Part shown: positions 26,308-34,721 of the stretch, piece after piece
How positions within the stretch are numbered: position 1 is the first letter of the stretch
Layout: every line of letters starts with the position of its first letter
Assembly (NCBI RefSeq): GCF_018130145.1
Contig: NZ_JAFCMB010000001.1
Span: 682,001 to 746,000, forward strand
Reading direction: 5' to 3'
From: Bradyrhizobium sp. AUGA SZCCT0176
GTDB taxonomy: Bacteria; Pseudomonadota; Alphaproteobacteria; Rhizobiales; Xanthobacteraceae
Length of the DNA: 64,000 bases
Made by a program: the position numbers and the translations under genes
The notes under the pieces: generated by a model
What the model was told of the DNA's origin: nothing
The model's database searches: none
The model's input: the letters and a program-made list of their open reading frames with translations, nothing else

Positions 26308-27166
26308 ACTCGGCATCGACGCGTCAGTTGCGGAAGTCCCGGCGCGGCGTGGCCGCCGGCTCGGACCGCTGTTCTGGATGGCGATCGTCTGGATGATGTT
26401 CGTGTTTACGGTAGCGATCTTCGCCGACGTGCTGCCGCTGCCGAGCCCGACCGACATGGACATGCTGGAAAAGCGCGCGCCGTTCTCGGCAGAGCACTGG
26501 CTTGGCACCGACGGCCTCGGCCGCGACGAACTCGCCCGCGTGATCTACGGTGCGCGGATATCGCTGATTGTGGGACTGTTTGCGCCGATCATCGGGCTCA
26601 CCTTCGGCGGCGCGCTCGGCATACTGGCGGGGTATTTCCGCGGCCGGTTCGAGTCGGTGGTGGTCGGCAGCATGGATGTGCTGCTGGCGTTTCCGCCGCT
26701 GATCCTTGCGCTGGCCGTGACCGCCTATCTCGGCCAGTCGATCCTGCATTTGACCTTTATTCTCGGCCTGCTCGGCGTTCCCGCGTTCATGCGGGTGGCG
26801 CGGGCGGCTACGCTGACACTGGCGCGCCGCGAATTCGTGATCGCGGCACAGGCGCTTGGCGCGACGCATACGCGCATCCTGTTGCGCGAATTGCTGCCCA
26901 ACGTCATGCTGCCCTTGTTTGCGTTCTTCCTGCTCGCCGTCGCCATCACCATCGTGGCCGAAGGTTCATTGTCGTTCCTGGGCCTCGGCGTGCCGCCGCC
27001 GATATCGAGCTGGGGCAGCATGATCGGGGAGGGTCGCGAAAGTCTCGAGATGGCGCCCCGGCTGGCCTTCATTCCCGCAATCGCGATGTTCCTGACCGTA
27101 TTGTCCTTTAACCTGGTCGGCGACACGCTGCGGGCGCTCACCGACCCTCGTCAGGGCGCGCTGTGA
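26294..27166 (+). CDS. ABC transporter permease, DppC type
   Basis: A 290-residue permease. It has the DppC entry AEHWLGTDGLGRDELARVIY (about residues 66-85), about six helices, the EAA loop REFVIAAQALGATHTRILLR, and the end SWGSMIGEGRE...LRALTDPR typical of the family. The start overlaps dppB by 14 nt and the end overlaps the GTG of the ATPase gene by 3 nt, which shows tight translational coupling. Confidence 0.92.
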   Translation: MATLELGIDASVAEVPARRGRRLGPLFWMAIVWMMFVFTVAIFADVLPLPSPTDMDMLEKRAPFSAEHWLGTDGLGRDELARVIYGARISLIVGLFAPIIGLTFGGALGILAGYFRGRFESVVVGSMDVLLAFPPLILALAVTAYLGQSILHLTFILGLLGVPAFMRVARAATLTLARREFVIAAQALGATHTRILLRELLPNVMLPLFAFFLLAVAITIVAEGSLSFLGLGVPPPISSWGSMIGEGRESLEMAPRLAFIPAIAMFLTVLSFNLVGDTLRALTDPRQGAL

Positions 27167-28158
27167 CAGAGAGTACGCTGCTTTCCGTCGAGGATGTCAT
27201 CGTCGATTTGCCGACGCCGCGCGGCAATCTGCGCGCGGTGGACCATGTCGACCTCACCGTCGGCGCCGGTCGGACGCTCGGCGTGGTCGGCGAGTCCGGT
27301 TGCGGCAAGACCATGCTGTCCCGCGCGATCCTGCAATTGCTGCCGAAAAAAGCAAAACTCTCCGGCCGTGTGATGTTCGACGGACAGGACCTGCTGCAGT
27401 TGTCACCGGAGAAACTGCGCAAGCTGCGTGGGCGCTCGCTGGCGGTCGTGTTCCAGGACCCGATGACCTCGCTCAATCCGGTGCTGACCATCGGCACCCA
27501 GTTGATCGAGACGCTGCAGGAGCATCTCGAGCTTGACATGGTGGCTGCGACCAAACGGAGCATCGAGCTGCTCGCCGCGGTCGGCATTCCCGCGCCGGAG
27601 CAGCGGCTGATGCAATATCCGCATCAGCTGTCGGGCGGCATGCGGCAGCGGGTGGCGATCGCGATCGCGCTGTCCTGCGAACCGAAGCTGCTGATCGCGG
27701 ACGAGCCGACCACCGCGCTCGATGTCACGATCCAGGCGCAGATCCTCGATCTCTTGGCGCGCGAGCAGCGCCGCCGCCATATGGCGATGATCCTCATCAC
27801 CCATGACCTCGGCGTCGTCGCCGGCCGCACCGACGAAGTCGCGGTGATGTATGCCGGCCGCGTGGTGGAGCGTGCGCCGACGCCGGCCTTGTTCAAGAAA
27901 ATGCGGATGCCCTATACCGAGGCGCTGCTTGCCGCGCTTCCAAAGATTGACGCCGCGCCACATACGCCGCTGCCGGCGATCTCGGGCCGTCCACCCGATC
28001 CGACCCGGCCGCTGAAAGGCTGTTCGTTCTCGCCGCGCTGCCGCTATGCGTGGGCACAATGCCATGTCGAGAAGCCGCGGCTTGAGGAAGCCGACTCGCC
28101 CGGTCACCAATTTGCCTGCTTCCGTCCGATCGACGCAAGCGCGAGTGCCGGCGCATGA
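27163..28158 (+). CDS. ABC transporter ATPase, DppD type
   Basis: A 331-residue ATPase. Walker A is GESGCGKT (residues 43-50), the signature is [16 protein letters not shown], Walker B is [13 protein letters not shown], and the H-loop is [11 protein letters not shown]. The C-terminal oligopeptide-transporter domain has [15 protein letters not shown], where several cysteines can hold an Fe-S or zinc site known in the family. It uses a GTG start embedded in the stop of the preceding gene (GTGA). Confidence 0.92.
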   Translation: MTESTLLSVEDVIVDLPTPRGNLRAVDHVDLTVGAGRTLGVVGESGCGKTMLSRAILQLLPKKAKLSGRVMFDGQDLLQLSPEKLRKLRGRSLAVVFQDPMTSLNPVLTIGTQLIETLQEHLELDMVAATKRSIELLAAVGIPAPEQRLMQYPHQLSGGMRQRVAIAIALSCEPKLLIADEPTTALDVTIQAQILDLLAREQRRRHMAMILITHDLGVVAGRTDEVAVMYAGRVVERAPTPALFKKMRMPYTEALLAALPKIDAAPHTPLPAISGRPPDPTRPLKGCSFSPRCRYAWAQCHVEKPRLEEADSPGHQFACFRPIDASASAGA

Positions 28159-29135
28159 TGCAGCAAGCCTTACCCGCCGTTTCAAACGACCCGCTGCTCG
28201 ACGTCGATAACCTCGTCGTCGAATATCCGGTCGGCAACAAGATCGTGCACGCGGTATCCGGCGTTTCCCTGCAGATCGCCCGCGGCGAAACGCTCGGGCT
28301 GGTCGGCGAATCCGGTTGCGGCAAGTCGACGCTCGGTCGTGCGGTGCTGCAGTTGCGCCGGCCGGTATCGGGCCGCGTGCTGTTCGACGGCCAGGATCTC
28401 ACGGCGATGCAGGGCGATACGCTGCGCCTGATGCGCCAGCGCGTGCAGCTGATCTTCCAGGACCCGATCGCATCGCTGAACCCGCGCCGGCGGATCGGTG
28501 ATATCATCGCCGAGCCGCTGATCATTTCGGGCGTCAAGGATGCGGCCAAACGCCAACAACTCGTCGACGAAGCGCTCAGCGCCGTTGGTCTTGATCCGGC
28601 GCTGGTGGTCGGACGGCTGCCGCATGAATTCTCCGGCGGGCAATGCCAGCGCATCTGCATTGCGCGCGCGCTGGTGCTCAATCCGGAATTCATCGTCTGC
28701 GACGAGCCGGTCTCCGCGCTCGACGTTTCGATCCGGGCGCAGATCCTCAATCTGCTGGAGGAGATGAAGGCGCGCTATGGCTTGACCCTGCTGTTCATCG
28801 CGCATGATCTGGCGGTCGTGAAGGCGGTTAGCGACCGCGTCGCGGTGATGTATCTCGGGCGGTTGTGCGAGGTCGGTCCGTCCGAGCAACTTTTTGCAAA
28901 ACCGGCGCACCCCTATACCGCGCTCTTGATCGAGGCGATCCCGGTGCCCGATCCCGACGTCCGCCCTGCCGAAACCGTGCCGGTCGGCGAGCCGCCATCG
29001 CCGATTTCGCCGCCGTCCGGCTGCCGTTTTCGGACCCGCTGCCCCAGATCAGATCAGCGATGCAGCGACGAGGTGCCGGAACTGCGCGCCGTGGCATCGG
29101 GGCAGTTCGTGGCTTGCCATCATCCGTTGATCTGA
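28155..29135 (+). CDS. ABC transporter ATPase, DppF type
   Basis: A 326-residue ATPase. Walker A is GESGCGKS (residues 51-58), the signature is FSGGQCQRICIARALV, and Walker B is FIVCDEPVSALDV. The C-terminal end has GCRFRTRCPRSDQRC, the cysteine cluster of oligopeptide ATPases. It starts by ATGA overlap with dppD; a second ATG directly follows the first. It is the last transporter gene, and an alcohol dehydrogenase gene follows after 109 nt. Confidence 0.92.
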   Translation: MMQQALPAVSNDPLLDVDNLVVEYPVGNKIVHAVSGVSLQIARGETLGLVGESGCGKSTLGRAVLQLRRPVSGRVLFDGQDLTAMQGDTLRLMRQRVQLIFQDPIASLNPRRRIGDIIAEPLIISGVKDAAKRQQLVDEALSAVGLDPALVVGRLPHEFSGGQCQRICIARALVLNPEFIVCDEPVSALDVSIRAQILNLLEEMKARYGLTLLFIAHDLAVVKAVSDRVAVMYLGRLCEVGPSEQLFAKPAHPYTALLIEAIPVPDPDVRPAETVPVGEPPSPISPPSGCRFRTRCPRSDQRCSDEVPELRAVASGQFVACHHPLI

Positions 29136-29244
29136 ATATCGGAAGGTCGCGTTTGTCTCGACTGGATGGACGTGGCAATGTCATCTTGAGAAGATGTCCG
29201 TTCGAAAATGCCTGCTCAAGAACAAGAATGACGGGAGAGAACCG

Positions 29245-30312
29245 ATGAAGAGTTTCCAGGTCGCCGAGTTCAACGCCCCCCTGAAAGAGGTCGATCATCC
29301 GACGCCGGAGCCCTCGGGATCGCAGGTGTTGGTCAAGGTGAAGGCCGCCGGCGTCTGCCACAGCGATCTCCACATCTGGGAGGGCGGCTACGATCTCGGC
29401 CACGGGCGCAAGCCACTGTCGCTGAAAGACCGCGGCGTCTCGCTGCCGCGCACGATGGGCCACGAGACCGTCGGCGAGATCCTGGCCTTCGGTCCCGACG
29501 CCAAGGCCGCGACCGGTGGCCTCAAGGTCGGCGACGTCACGCTGGTCTATCCCTGGCTCGGCTGCGGTAAATGCGAGACCTGTGTCGGCGGCGACGAGAA
29601 CATGTGCGTCGTCAAGCCGAACTCGCTCGGCGTCTATTGCGACGGCGGCTACGCCGATCACATGACAGTGCCGCACCCAAAATATCTGTTGAACCTGAAC
29701 GGGCTAGATCCCGTCACCGCCGCGCCCTATGCCTGCTCCGGTGTCACCACCTACAGCGCGCTGAAAAAGGTCGAGAACGTCCTGCATACGCCGATCGTGA
29801 TCTTCGGCGCCGGCGGCCTCGGCCTGATGGCGCTGTCGCTGCTGAAGGCGATGGGCGGCAAGGGCGCGATCATGGTCGATATCGACGCGCGCAAACGCGA
29901 AGCCGCCGAGGCGGCAGGCGCGCTTGCGACCGTCGACGGCAAGGCCGCTGATGCTCTGGAGCAGCTGCAGAAAAAAGCGGGCGGGCCGATCCGCGCGGTG
30001 ATCGACCTCGTCGGCAACGCCCAGACCACGCAGCTCGGATTCGACTGCCTGACCAAGGGCGGCAAGCTCGTGATCGTCGGCCTGTTCGGCGGCGGGGCGA
30101 CCTGGGCGCTGCCGCTGATTCCGATCAAGGCCATCACGATCCAGGGCAGCTATGTCGGCAATTTGCGCGAAACCCAGGAATTGCTCGATCTGGTCCGCAC
30201 CAAGAAGATCGCGCCGATCCCGGTAACGACAATGCCGCTCGCGAAAGCCAACGAGGCGCTGACCGATTTGCAAAAAGGCAAGCTGGTCGGGCGCGCGGTG
30301 CTGACGCCGTAG
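29245..30312 (+). CDS. Zinc-dependent alcohol dehydrogenase
   Basis: A 355-residue medium-chain dehydrogenase. The catalytic zinc ligands should be Cys38 (GVCHSDLH) and His73-Glu74 (GHETVGE). The structural zinc is held by Cys107, Cys110, Cys113 and Cys121 (CGKCETCVGGDENMC). The NAD-binding loop is IFGAGGLGLMALSLL. An insert of about 15 residues (YDLGHGRKPLSLKDRG) precedes the GHE motif. The ATG at 29245 has GGGAGAG 8 nt upstream. It would oxidise an alcohol or reduce an aldehyde; the context suggests it acts on a compound brought in by the ABC system before it. Confidence 0.88.
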   Translation: MKSFQVAEFNAPLKEVDHPTPEPSGSQVLVKVKAAGVCHSDLHIWEGGYDLGHGRKPLSLKDRGVSLPRTMGHETVGEILAFGPDAKAATGGLKVGDVTLVYPWLGCGKCETCVGGDENMCVVKPNSLGVYCDGGYADHMTVPHPKYLLNLNGLDPVTAAPYACSGVTTYSALKKVENVLHTPIVIFGAGGLGLMALSLLKAMGGKGAIMVDIDARKREAAEAAGALATVDGKAADALEQLQKKAGGPIRAVIDLVGNAQTTQLGFDCLTKGGKLVIVGLFGGGATWALPLIPIKAITIQGSYVGNLRETQELLDLVRTKKIAPIPVTTMPLAKANEALTDLQKGKLVGRAVLTP

Positions 30313-30318
30313 GCTTCC

Positions 30319-30420
30319 GTCATTCCAGGGTGGTGCGTAAGCACCAGACCCGGAATCTCGAGATTCTCAGATGCGCAATTGCGCATCTTAGTTCGATGCT
30401 TTGCATCGCCCCGGAACGAC
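30319..30420. repeat. Intergenic palindromic repeat, family B copy 2
   Basis: It starts GTCATTCCAGGG, carries CCCGGAATCTCGAGATTC in the middle, and ends CGCCCCGGAACGAC, matching the copy at 13824. It contains an extra GATGCGCAATTGCGCATC palindrome. It ends 24 nt before the next start codon and so may lie in that gene's leader. Confidence 0.8.
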
Positions 30421-30444
30421 TCCCTCAACCATTCGGGAATTCCC

Positions 30445-31527
30445 ATGTCCGCCAATAACGCACTCCACATCGCCGTACTCGGCGGCGATGGCATCGGCCC
30501 TGAAGTGATGGCCCCGGCGCTCGAAGTCTTGCGAAAGATCGAGGCGACAACGGATCTGAAATTTCGCTTCACCGACGCGCCGGCTGGCGCCAATAATTAT
30601 CTGGCGACGGGAAAATCGATGCCGGACAGTACGGTGCGGCTGTGCGAAGAAGCCGACGCCATCCTGCTCGGCGCCTGCGGTCTGCCGTCGGTACGCTACC
30701 CCGACAATACCGAGATCGCGCCGCAGATCGAACTGCGCATGCATTTCGATCTCTATGCCGGCGTGCGCCCGGCACGGCTGATTCCAGGCGTGCCGAGCCC
30801 GATCGTCGGCGCCGATCAGAAGGGCATCGATCTTGTTCTGATCAGGGAATCCACTGAAGGCCTGTTCGCGTCGATGGGCAAGGGCGTCGTGACCGACACC
30901 GAAGCGCGCGAGACGCTCGTCATCACCCGCAAGACCTCGGAGCGGCTGTTCGAGTTTTCGTTCCGTCTCGCCGAACGCCGCAAGGCGCGCGGGCGGGCGA
31001 ATGGCGGGCTAACCTGTGTCGACAAGGCAAATGTGTTCAGGGCGTTCGCGTTCTTCCGCGCGATGTTCGACGAGGCCGCCAGGCGCCACCCTGATGTCAG
31101 GGCCGAACGGGTTTACGTCGATGCCTGTTCACTCATGATGGTCAAGCGCCCCTGGGATTTCGACGTCATGGTGACGGAGAACATGTTCGGCGATATTCTT
31201 TCCGACCTCGCCGCCGGCCTGATCGGTGGCCTCGGCATGGCGCCATCGGCGGATATCGGCGACCGCCATGCGGTGTTCCAGCCCTGCCATGGCACGGCGC
31301 CCGATATCATGGGGCAGGGCAAGGCCAATCCAACGGCCATGATCCTTTCGGCGGCGATGATGCTGGACTGGCTCGCCGACAAGCACGGTCTCGAAAACGT
31401 CGCCGAAGCCGGCGAGCGCATCGAGCGCGCGGTCGACAAGGCCTATGCGGACGGAATCAAGCCGATGGAATTCGGCGGCGGCAACGGCACCGCGGATATT
31501 ACCAAGGCGGTATTGGCGGCGCTGTAG
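30445..31527 (+). CDS. Isocitrate/isopropylmalate/tartrate dehydrogenase-family protein
   Basis: A 360-residue decarboxylating beta-hydroxyacid dehydrogenase. It begins with HIAVLGGDGIGPEVM, has the catalytic lysine region CVDKANVFRAF, the metal-binding aspartates in VTENMFGDILSDLAAGLIG, and the NAD-binding CHGTAPDIMGQGKANPTAM. LeuB-like enzymes are of this length, but the substrate loop (RYPDNTEIAPQIELRMHFDL) differs from the LeuB pattern. Tartrate, malate or a substituted malate are therefore possible substrates. The gene stands alone after an intergenic repeat and is not near leucine genes. Confidence 0.83.
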   Translation: MSANNALHIAVLGGDGIGPEVMAPALEVLRKIEATTDLKFRFTDAPAGANNYLATGKSMPDSTVRLCEEADAILLGACGLPSVRYPDNTEIAPQIELRMHFDLYAGVRPARLIPGVPSPIVGADQKGIDLVLIRESTEGLFASMGKGVVTDTEARETLVITRKTSERLFEFSFRLAERRKARGRANGGLTCVDKANVFRAFAFFRAMFDEAARRHPDVRAERVYVDACSLMMVKRPWDFDVMVTENMFGDILSDLAAGLIGGLGMAPSADIGDRHAVFQPCHGTAPDIMGQGKANPTAMILSAAMMLDWLADKHGLENVAEAGERIERAVDKAYADGIKPMEFGGGNGTADITKAVLAAL

Positions 31528-31535
31528 GGGATTTC

Positions 31536-31669
31536 GTCTTTGCGAGGAGCCAATTTGTGAGGAGCCAACGGATCGCGCGAATGCGCGCCCGATGACAGGC
31601 TCCGCGACGAAGCAATCCATTCTTCTTTTTGCTGCGACATGGATTGCTTCGCTTCGCTCGCAATGATGG
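31536..31669. repeat. Intergenic palindromic repeat, family A copy 3
   Basis: Its right half (ATGGATTGCTTCGCTTCGCT) matches the other family A copies. The left half is altered (CGTCTTTGCGAGGAGCCAA) and contains a short duplication of GAGGAGCCAA, so it looks partly degenerate. It lies between convergent gene ends. Confidence 0.75.
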
Positions 31670-31689
31670 AACAGGGCGCTGCGCTCCCG

Positions 31690-32511
31690 TTACTTACCCT
31701 TGAACTTCGGCTTGCGCTTTTCCATGAACGCGGTGCGGCCCTCGCGAAAATCCTCAGAGTCCATGCAGGCGGTGCCGATTTGCTTGATCGATTCCATGTC
31801 ACGACGGCTTTCGTCTTTCAGCACCTCGGCGATGGTGATCTTGGCGGCCTTGATCGCGAGCGGCGCGTTGCCGGAAATCGTGCGTGCGATCTCCATGGTC
31901 GCGTCCCACAAATCAGGCCCGGGCAAGACGCGATCGACGAGGCCGATCCGCAGCGCTTCGGTGGAGTCGATCCGCATGCCCGTATACATGATGAGCCGCG
32001 CCCAGGACGGCCCGACCAGCGAGACCAGATGCTTGAGGCCGTCATAGCCATAGGCGATGCCGAGTTTGGCGGCGGGAATGCCGAACTGGCTGTTGTCGGC
32101 CGCAAGACGGATGTCCGCCAGCATCGCGACCTGCATGCCGCCGCCGAGGCAGAAGCCCCGGATGCAGGCAATCGTCGGCTTGGGGTAGTCCGCCAGCAAC
32201 GCACGCTGCGCGGCACTGCGCCTGGAATACTCTTCGGAGGCTTCGGCGTTGTGGCGGGTCTTTTCGAACTGGCTGATATCGGCGCCCGAGACAAACGCCT
32301 TGTCGCCGGCGCCGGCCATGATCACGACGCGGATGTCGGGATTGTCGCGCAATTCGATCAGCGCGCTGCCGAGCCCTTCCCACATCTCGAGCGACATGGC
32401 GTTGCGCTTCTCGGGATTGTTGAAGGTGATGACCCCGACGCCGTCGCTGACGCTCTGCAGGATCTTGCCGTCGGCGTAGGAATTTTCGGTGTTGCTGGGA
32501 ACATCTAGCAT
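31690..32511 (-). CDS. Crotonase-fold (enoyl-CoA hydratase/isomerase family) protein
   Basis: A 273-residue protein of the crotonase superfamily with both CoA/oxyanion-hole segments: FVSGADISQF (about residues 73-82) and RGFCLGGGMQVAMLADIRLA (118-137). The two glutamates used by true enoyl-CoA hydratases are absent: the Glu144 equivalent is Gln127, and the Glu164 equivalent is Ala147 in FGIPAAKLG. It may therefore carry out another crotonase reaction such as decarboxylation, thioester hydrolysis or ring cleavage. It is a single gene on the minus strand; a hydroxylase remnant lies beyond its start. Confidence 0.85.
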   Translation of the reverse strand: MLDVPSNTENSYADGKILQSVSDGVGVITFNNPEKRNAMSLEMWEGLGSALIELRDNPDIRVVIMAGAGDKAFVSGADISQFEKTRHNAEASEEYSRRSAAQRALLADYPKPTIACIRGFCLGGGMQVAMLADIRLAADNSQFGIPAAKLGIAYGYDGLKHLVSLVGPSWARLIMYTGMRIDSTEALRIGLVDRVLPGPDLWDATMEIARTISGNAPLAIKAAKITIAEVLKDESRRDMESIKQIGTACMDSEDFREGRTAFMEKRKPKFKGK

Positions 32512-32689
32512 CGCTCGGACTCCAGTCCGGGTTCAGGAAGCTTCCGGCTGTCGTGCCATGGTTCAGCGACCCCGGGCAAGGTCCGGAATCAAGACCAATC
32601 CTGCCATGCGTTTTCGCTGTGGCGTGCCATGGTGGCTCGCAACAGACAAGAAGAATGACTCCATCCGGCCTACACGACGAGCCTCTATA

Positions 32690-33025
32690 CGCCATACGCC
32701 CTCGACGGTCCCGGGCTGCCGTACGCCGTATTTCCGGCGCGCCGACGGCAGTTCGATTTACGACGCCATGGGCGAGGGGTTTACGCTGTTGAGGTTCGAT
32801 TCAGCCGCAGACGTCGCGGCGCTCGAAGCGGCGACGCGCTTAAGGGGTGTGCCGCTTGGGGTGCTCGATGTCGAGGGAGCGGACATTGCCACCGATGATG
32901 GCAACGGTCTGGTGCTGTCGGGTCTGGTGTTGTCGCGGCCGGACCAGCACGTGGCCAGGCGGGGCGTTCGGGTGCCGGACGATCCGCTTGGGTTGATCGA
33001 TCGCGTGCGCGGCGCCGGAAGCTAG
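32690..33025 (+). pseudogene. Remnant of the C-terminal domain of an FAD-dependent aromatic hydroxylase
   Basis: The frame ending at 33025 reads STVPGCRTPYFRRADGSSIY, then GEGFTLLRF, RGVPLGVLDVE, and VLSRPDQHVARRG. These match in order the thioredoxin-like C-terminal domain of MhpA/PheA-type flavin hydroxylases, in which PGxRxPH, GFTLLRF and LVRPDQHVAWRG are conserved. The FAD-binding domain, normally about 400 residues, is not present upstream; the enoyl-CoA hydratase-like gene starts there on the other strand. This looks like the tail of a deleted gene. About 110 codons survive without a stop. Confidence 0.65.
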
Positions 33026-33055
33026 AGCCGTTCTGACAGGGTCACAACCGGGCTC

Positions 33056-33113
33056 TATTTGTTGCAGCGGGGTCTATTTGTCGAAGACGTCGATTTGTTC
33101 AAGGCGATTTGTT
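33056..33113 (+). repeat. Four short direct repeats (T/G)ATTTGT(T/C)
   Basis: Copies begin at 33056, 33075, 33092 and 33106, spaced 19, 17 and 14 bp. They lie between the hydroxylase remnant and the 3' end of the XRE regulator gene. They could be chance or a binding array; nothing else supports a function. Confidence 0.35.
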
Positions 33114-33219
33114 GGAGGCGTGGTTGTTCGCGGCGTATTTTTTTGACGCATACTTTTTTTTCACGCGTGTTCTTCGCGCGAACCGGCCCCCGGTCCGCGC
33201 GAAAACACCAGGCGACCGA

Positions 33220-33615
33220 TCAGCCTTCGTTCGCTGCGATCGATTCCATCAAGGACACCAGCTGACGTTGTACGGTCTGGTCCTTGATCTTGCTGTAGGC
33301 TCGCAACAACCGCAGGCTGAAAGCGCTGTCGAGGAACAGCAGGCTCTCGACCTCACGCGCCTTGCCGTCGCCGTCGTAGAAGAAGGTGACGGGCACATCG
33401 AGCGCGGTAGCGATCTGCTGAAGACGAGCTGCGCCGACACGGTTGACGCCCTTCTCGTACTTCTGGACCTGCTGGAAGCTGACGCCGAGCTTGTCGCCAA
33501 GCTCTGCTTGCGAGATTTTCTGCTCAACACGCCGCAGGCGAATCCGCTTGCCCAATTCAATGTCGGGTTTGCCGGCACTGCGCTGCTTCATCTTCTTTGC
33601 TGCTGATGTTTTCAT
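33220..33615 (-). CDS. XRE-family HTH regulator, PraR/PhrR-like
   Basis: A 131-residue DNA-binding protein. The Cro/CI helix-turn-helix is QAELGDKLGVSFQQVQKYEK (about residues 36-55), preceded by GKRIRLRRVEQKISQ and followed by GVNRVGAARLQQIATALDVP. This arrangement, with a C-terminal tail of about 50 residues, is that of the rhizobial PraR/PhrR group, which represses quorum-sensing and biofilm genes in Rhizobium. Whether this copy does so is unknown. The ATG at 33615 is used; the ATG at 33591 is an alternative. A long non-coding stretch lies upstream. Confidence 0.82.
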   Translation of the reverse strand: MKTSAAKKMKQRSAGKPDIELGKRIRLRRVEQKISQAELGDKLGVSFQQVQKYEKGVNRVGAARLQQIATALDVPVTFFYDGDGKAREVESLLFLDSAFSLRLLRAYSKIKDQTVQRQLVSLMESIAANEG

Positions 33616-34204
33616 TCTGGTTTTACCGTCCTTCGATCGGGAAACCCTGAGCGATCAAGCCAGGGGTTCATCCGCATTTACCGCGTTAAGTTCGTCAGGA
33701 TCGTGAGTTCGTCGTTAGAACCACGGGATATCGAGTGATTGCGGGATGGTAGCCAAACGCATTTGCGCATTGGAAACACCCTGATACCGGCGCCGTCGAC
33801 TGCCTCCAGCCATTGGCGCCCGGGGCATAATTTAGCAAAACCCCGCACCCGTACATTTGGCAAACTATTCGACAAACTACAACCACCGCGAGTTCACTTG
33901 CCACAGATTTTGGGAGCATACTTACCGTGTAGCGCCTGTGTACCCGGTACTTCTACGGATATTTGTGGCGGGTTGTGGGCTGATGAAATACCGCTTTAGG
34001 TGTACGCGAAGACTTCCCGTGGCTTGTATCGCGCGCATGCCTCAACCGTGATATTTAGAAAAATACAGCACGGTCGATACGATTTTCAAATCGATAGCGC
34101 GCTGGACAATTGAGTAAAACTTCGGGATCATCAGGTCAGGCTCTCACACGATCCATTGCGTGACAGCGGCCGAATTATTTTGGTGCCTTTTCGTGGAGAG
34201 GCTC
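33616..34204. other. Non-coding stretch upstream of the XRE regulator
   Basis: About 590 bp, visibly richer in A and T than the surroundings. Short open frames exist but none has family similarity or a convincing ribosome site. It must hold the promoter of the XRE gene and perhaps that of the small gene at 34205; I can assign no specific site. Confidence 0.5.
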
Positions 34205-34528
34205 ATGAAGCGACGATCCGGACCGCCTCCAATCTACCTTGCAAGCTCGGGAACTGACAAAATGCCGGCGGCCCATTCAGAAGAACGATTGCTGTCGCTC
34301 CTCGCAACGCTGGAGGAATGCCGGGCGTTTCTGATGGATAAGGCCAGCCCGGAGACCGCGAGATTGCTGTCACTGGCCATTCTCGAGCTTCGGATGGAAC
34401 TGCATCGGGTGACGGATTCCGAACTCAAGGCATTGTGCGACCTGATGGTGACGGATGCTCAGGCTGCGCAGACCACCAAGGCCGCACCGGGCCCGCGGTT
34501 GCCGCCTTATTTGAAGCTCATCAAATAA
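34205..34528 (+). CDS. Small hypothetical protein
   Basis: A 107-residue protein with no family that I recognise. The N-terminus is basic (MKRRSGPPP). Residues 25-80 should form two amphipathic helices (ERLLSLLATLEECRAFLM and ARLLSLAILELRMELHRV), and the C-terminus is PPYLKLIK. GGAGAGG lies directly upstream of the ATG at 34205; the ATG at 34262 would give an 88-residue product. There is no signal peptide or membrane helix. The reading frame and codon use look genuine, and the gene is convergent with the histidine kinase gene. Confidence 0.55.
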   Translation: MKRRSGPPPIYLASSGTDKMPAAHSEERLLSLLATLEECRAFLMDKASPETARLLSLAILELRMELHRVTDSELKALCDLMVTDAQAAQTTKAAPGPRLPPYLKLIK

Positions 34529-34721
34529 GCGCTGCCTTCGGCCCGATAGGCCTGCGCAAAAACTCCTCGACCGGTCGACCTGCACGGCGCCTTTGCCGGT
34601 GCGACTCGTTGTCGCTCTTTGGTTGCGGGCAACCCCATCCCGGCTCCACCTGCGGTGACATCCACCGGTTCCGCCCTTCGAACACGCGCCGCGGCTCGTC
34701 GCGGTCGAAATCGCCGTCCGC

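Noticed and set aside
24340..26508. A 722-codon open frame on the minus strand
   Set aside because: It spans three overlapping plus-strand ABC transporter genes and shows no domain; it is a shadow frame.
33739..33999. An 86-codon frame in the gap upstream of the XRE gene
   Set aside because: No ribosome site, no family similarity and base composition unlike the flanking genes.
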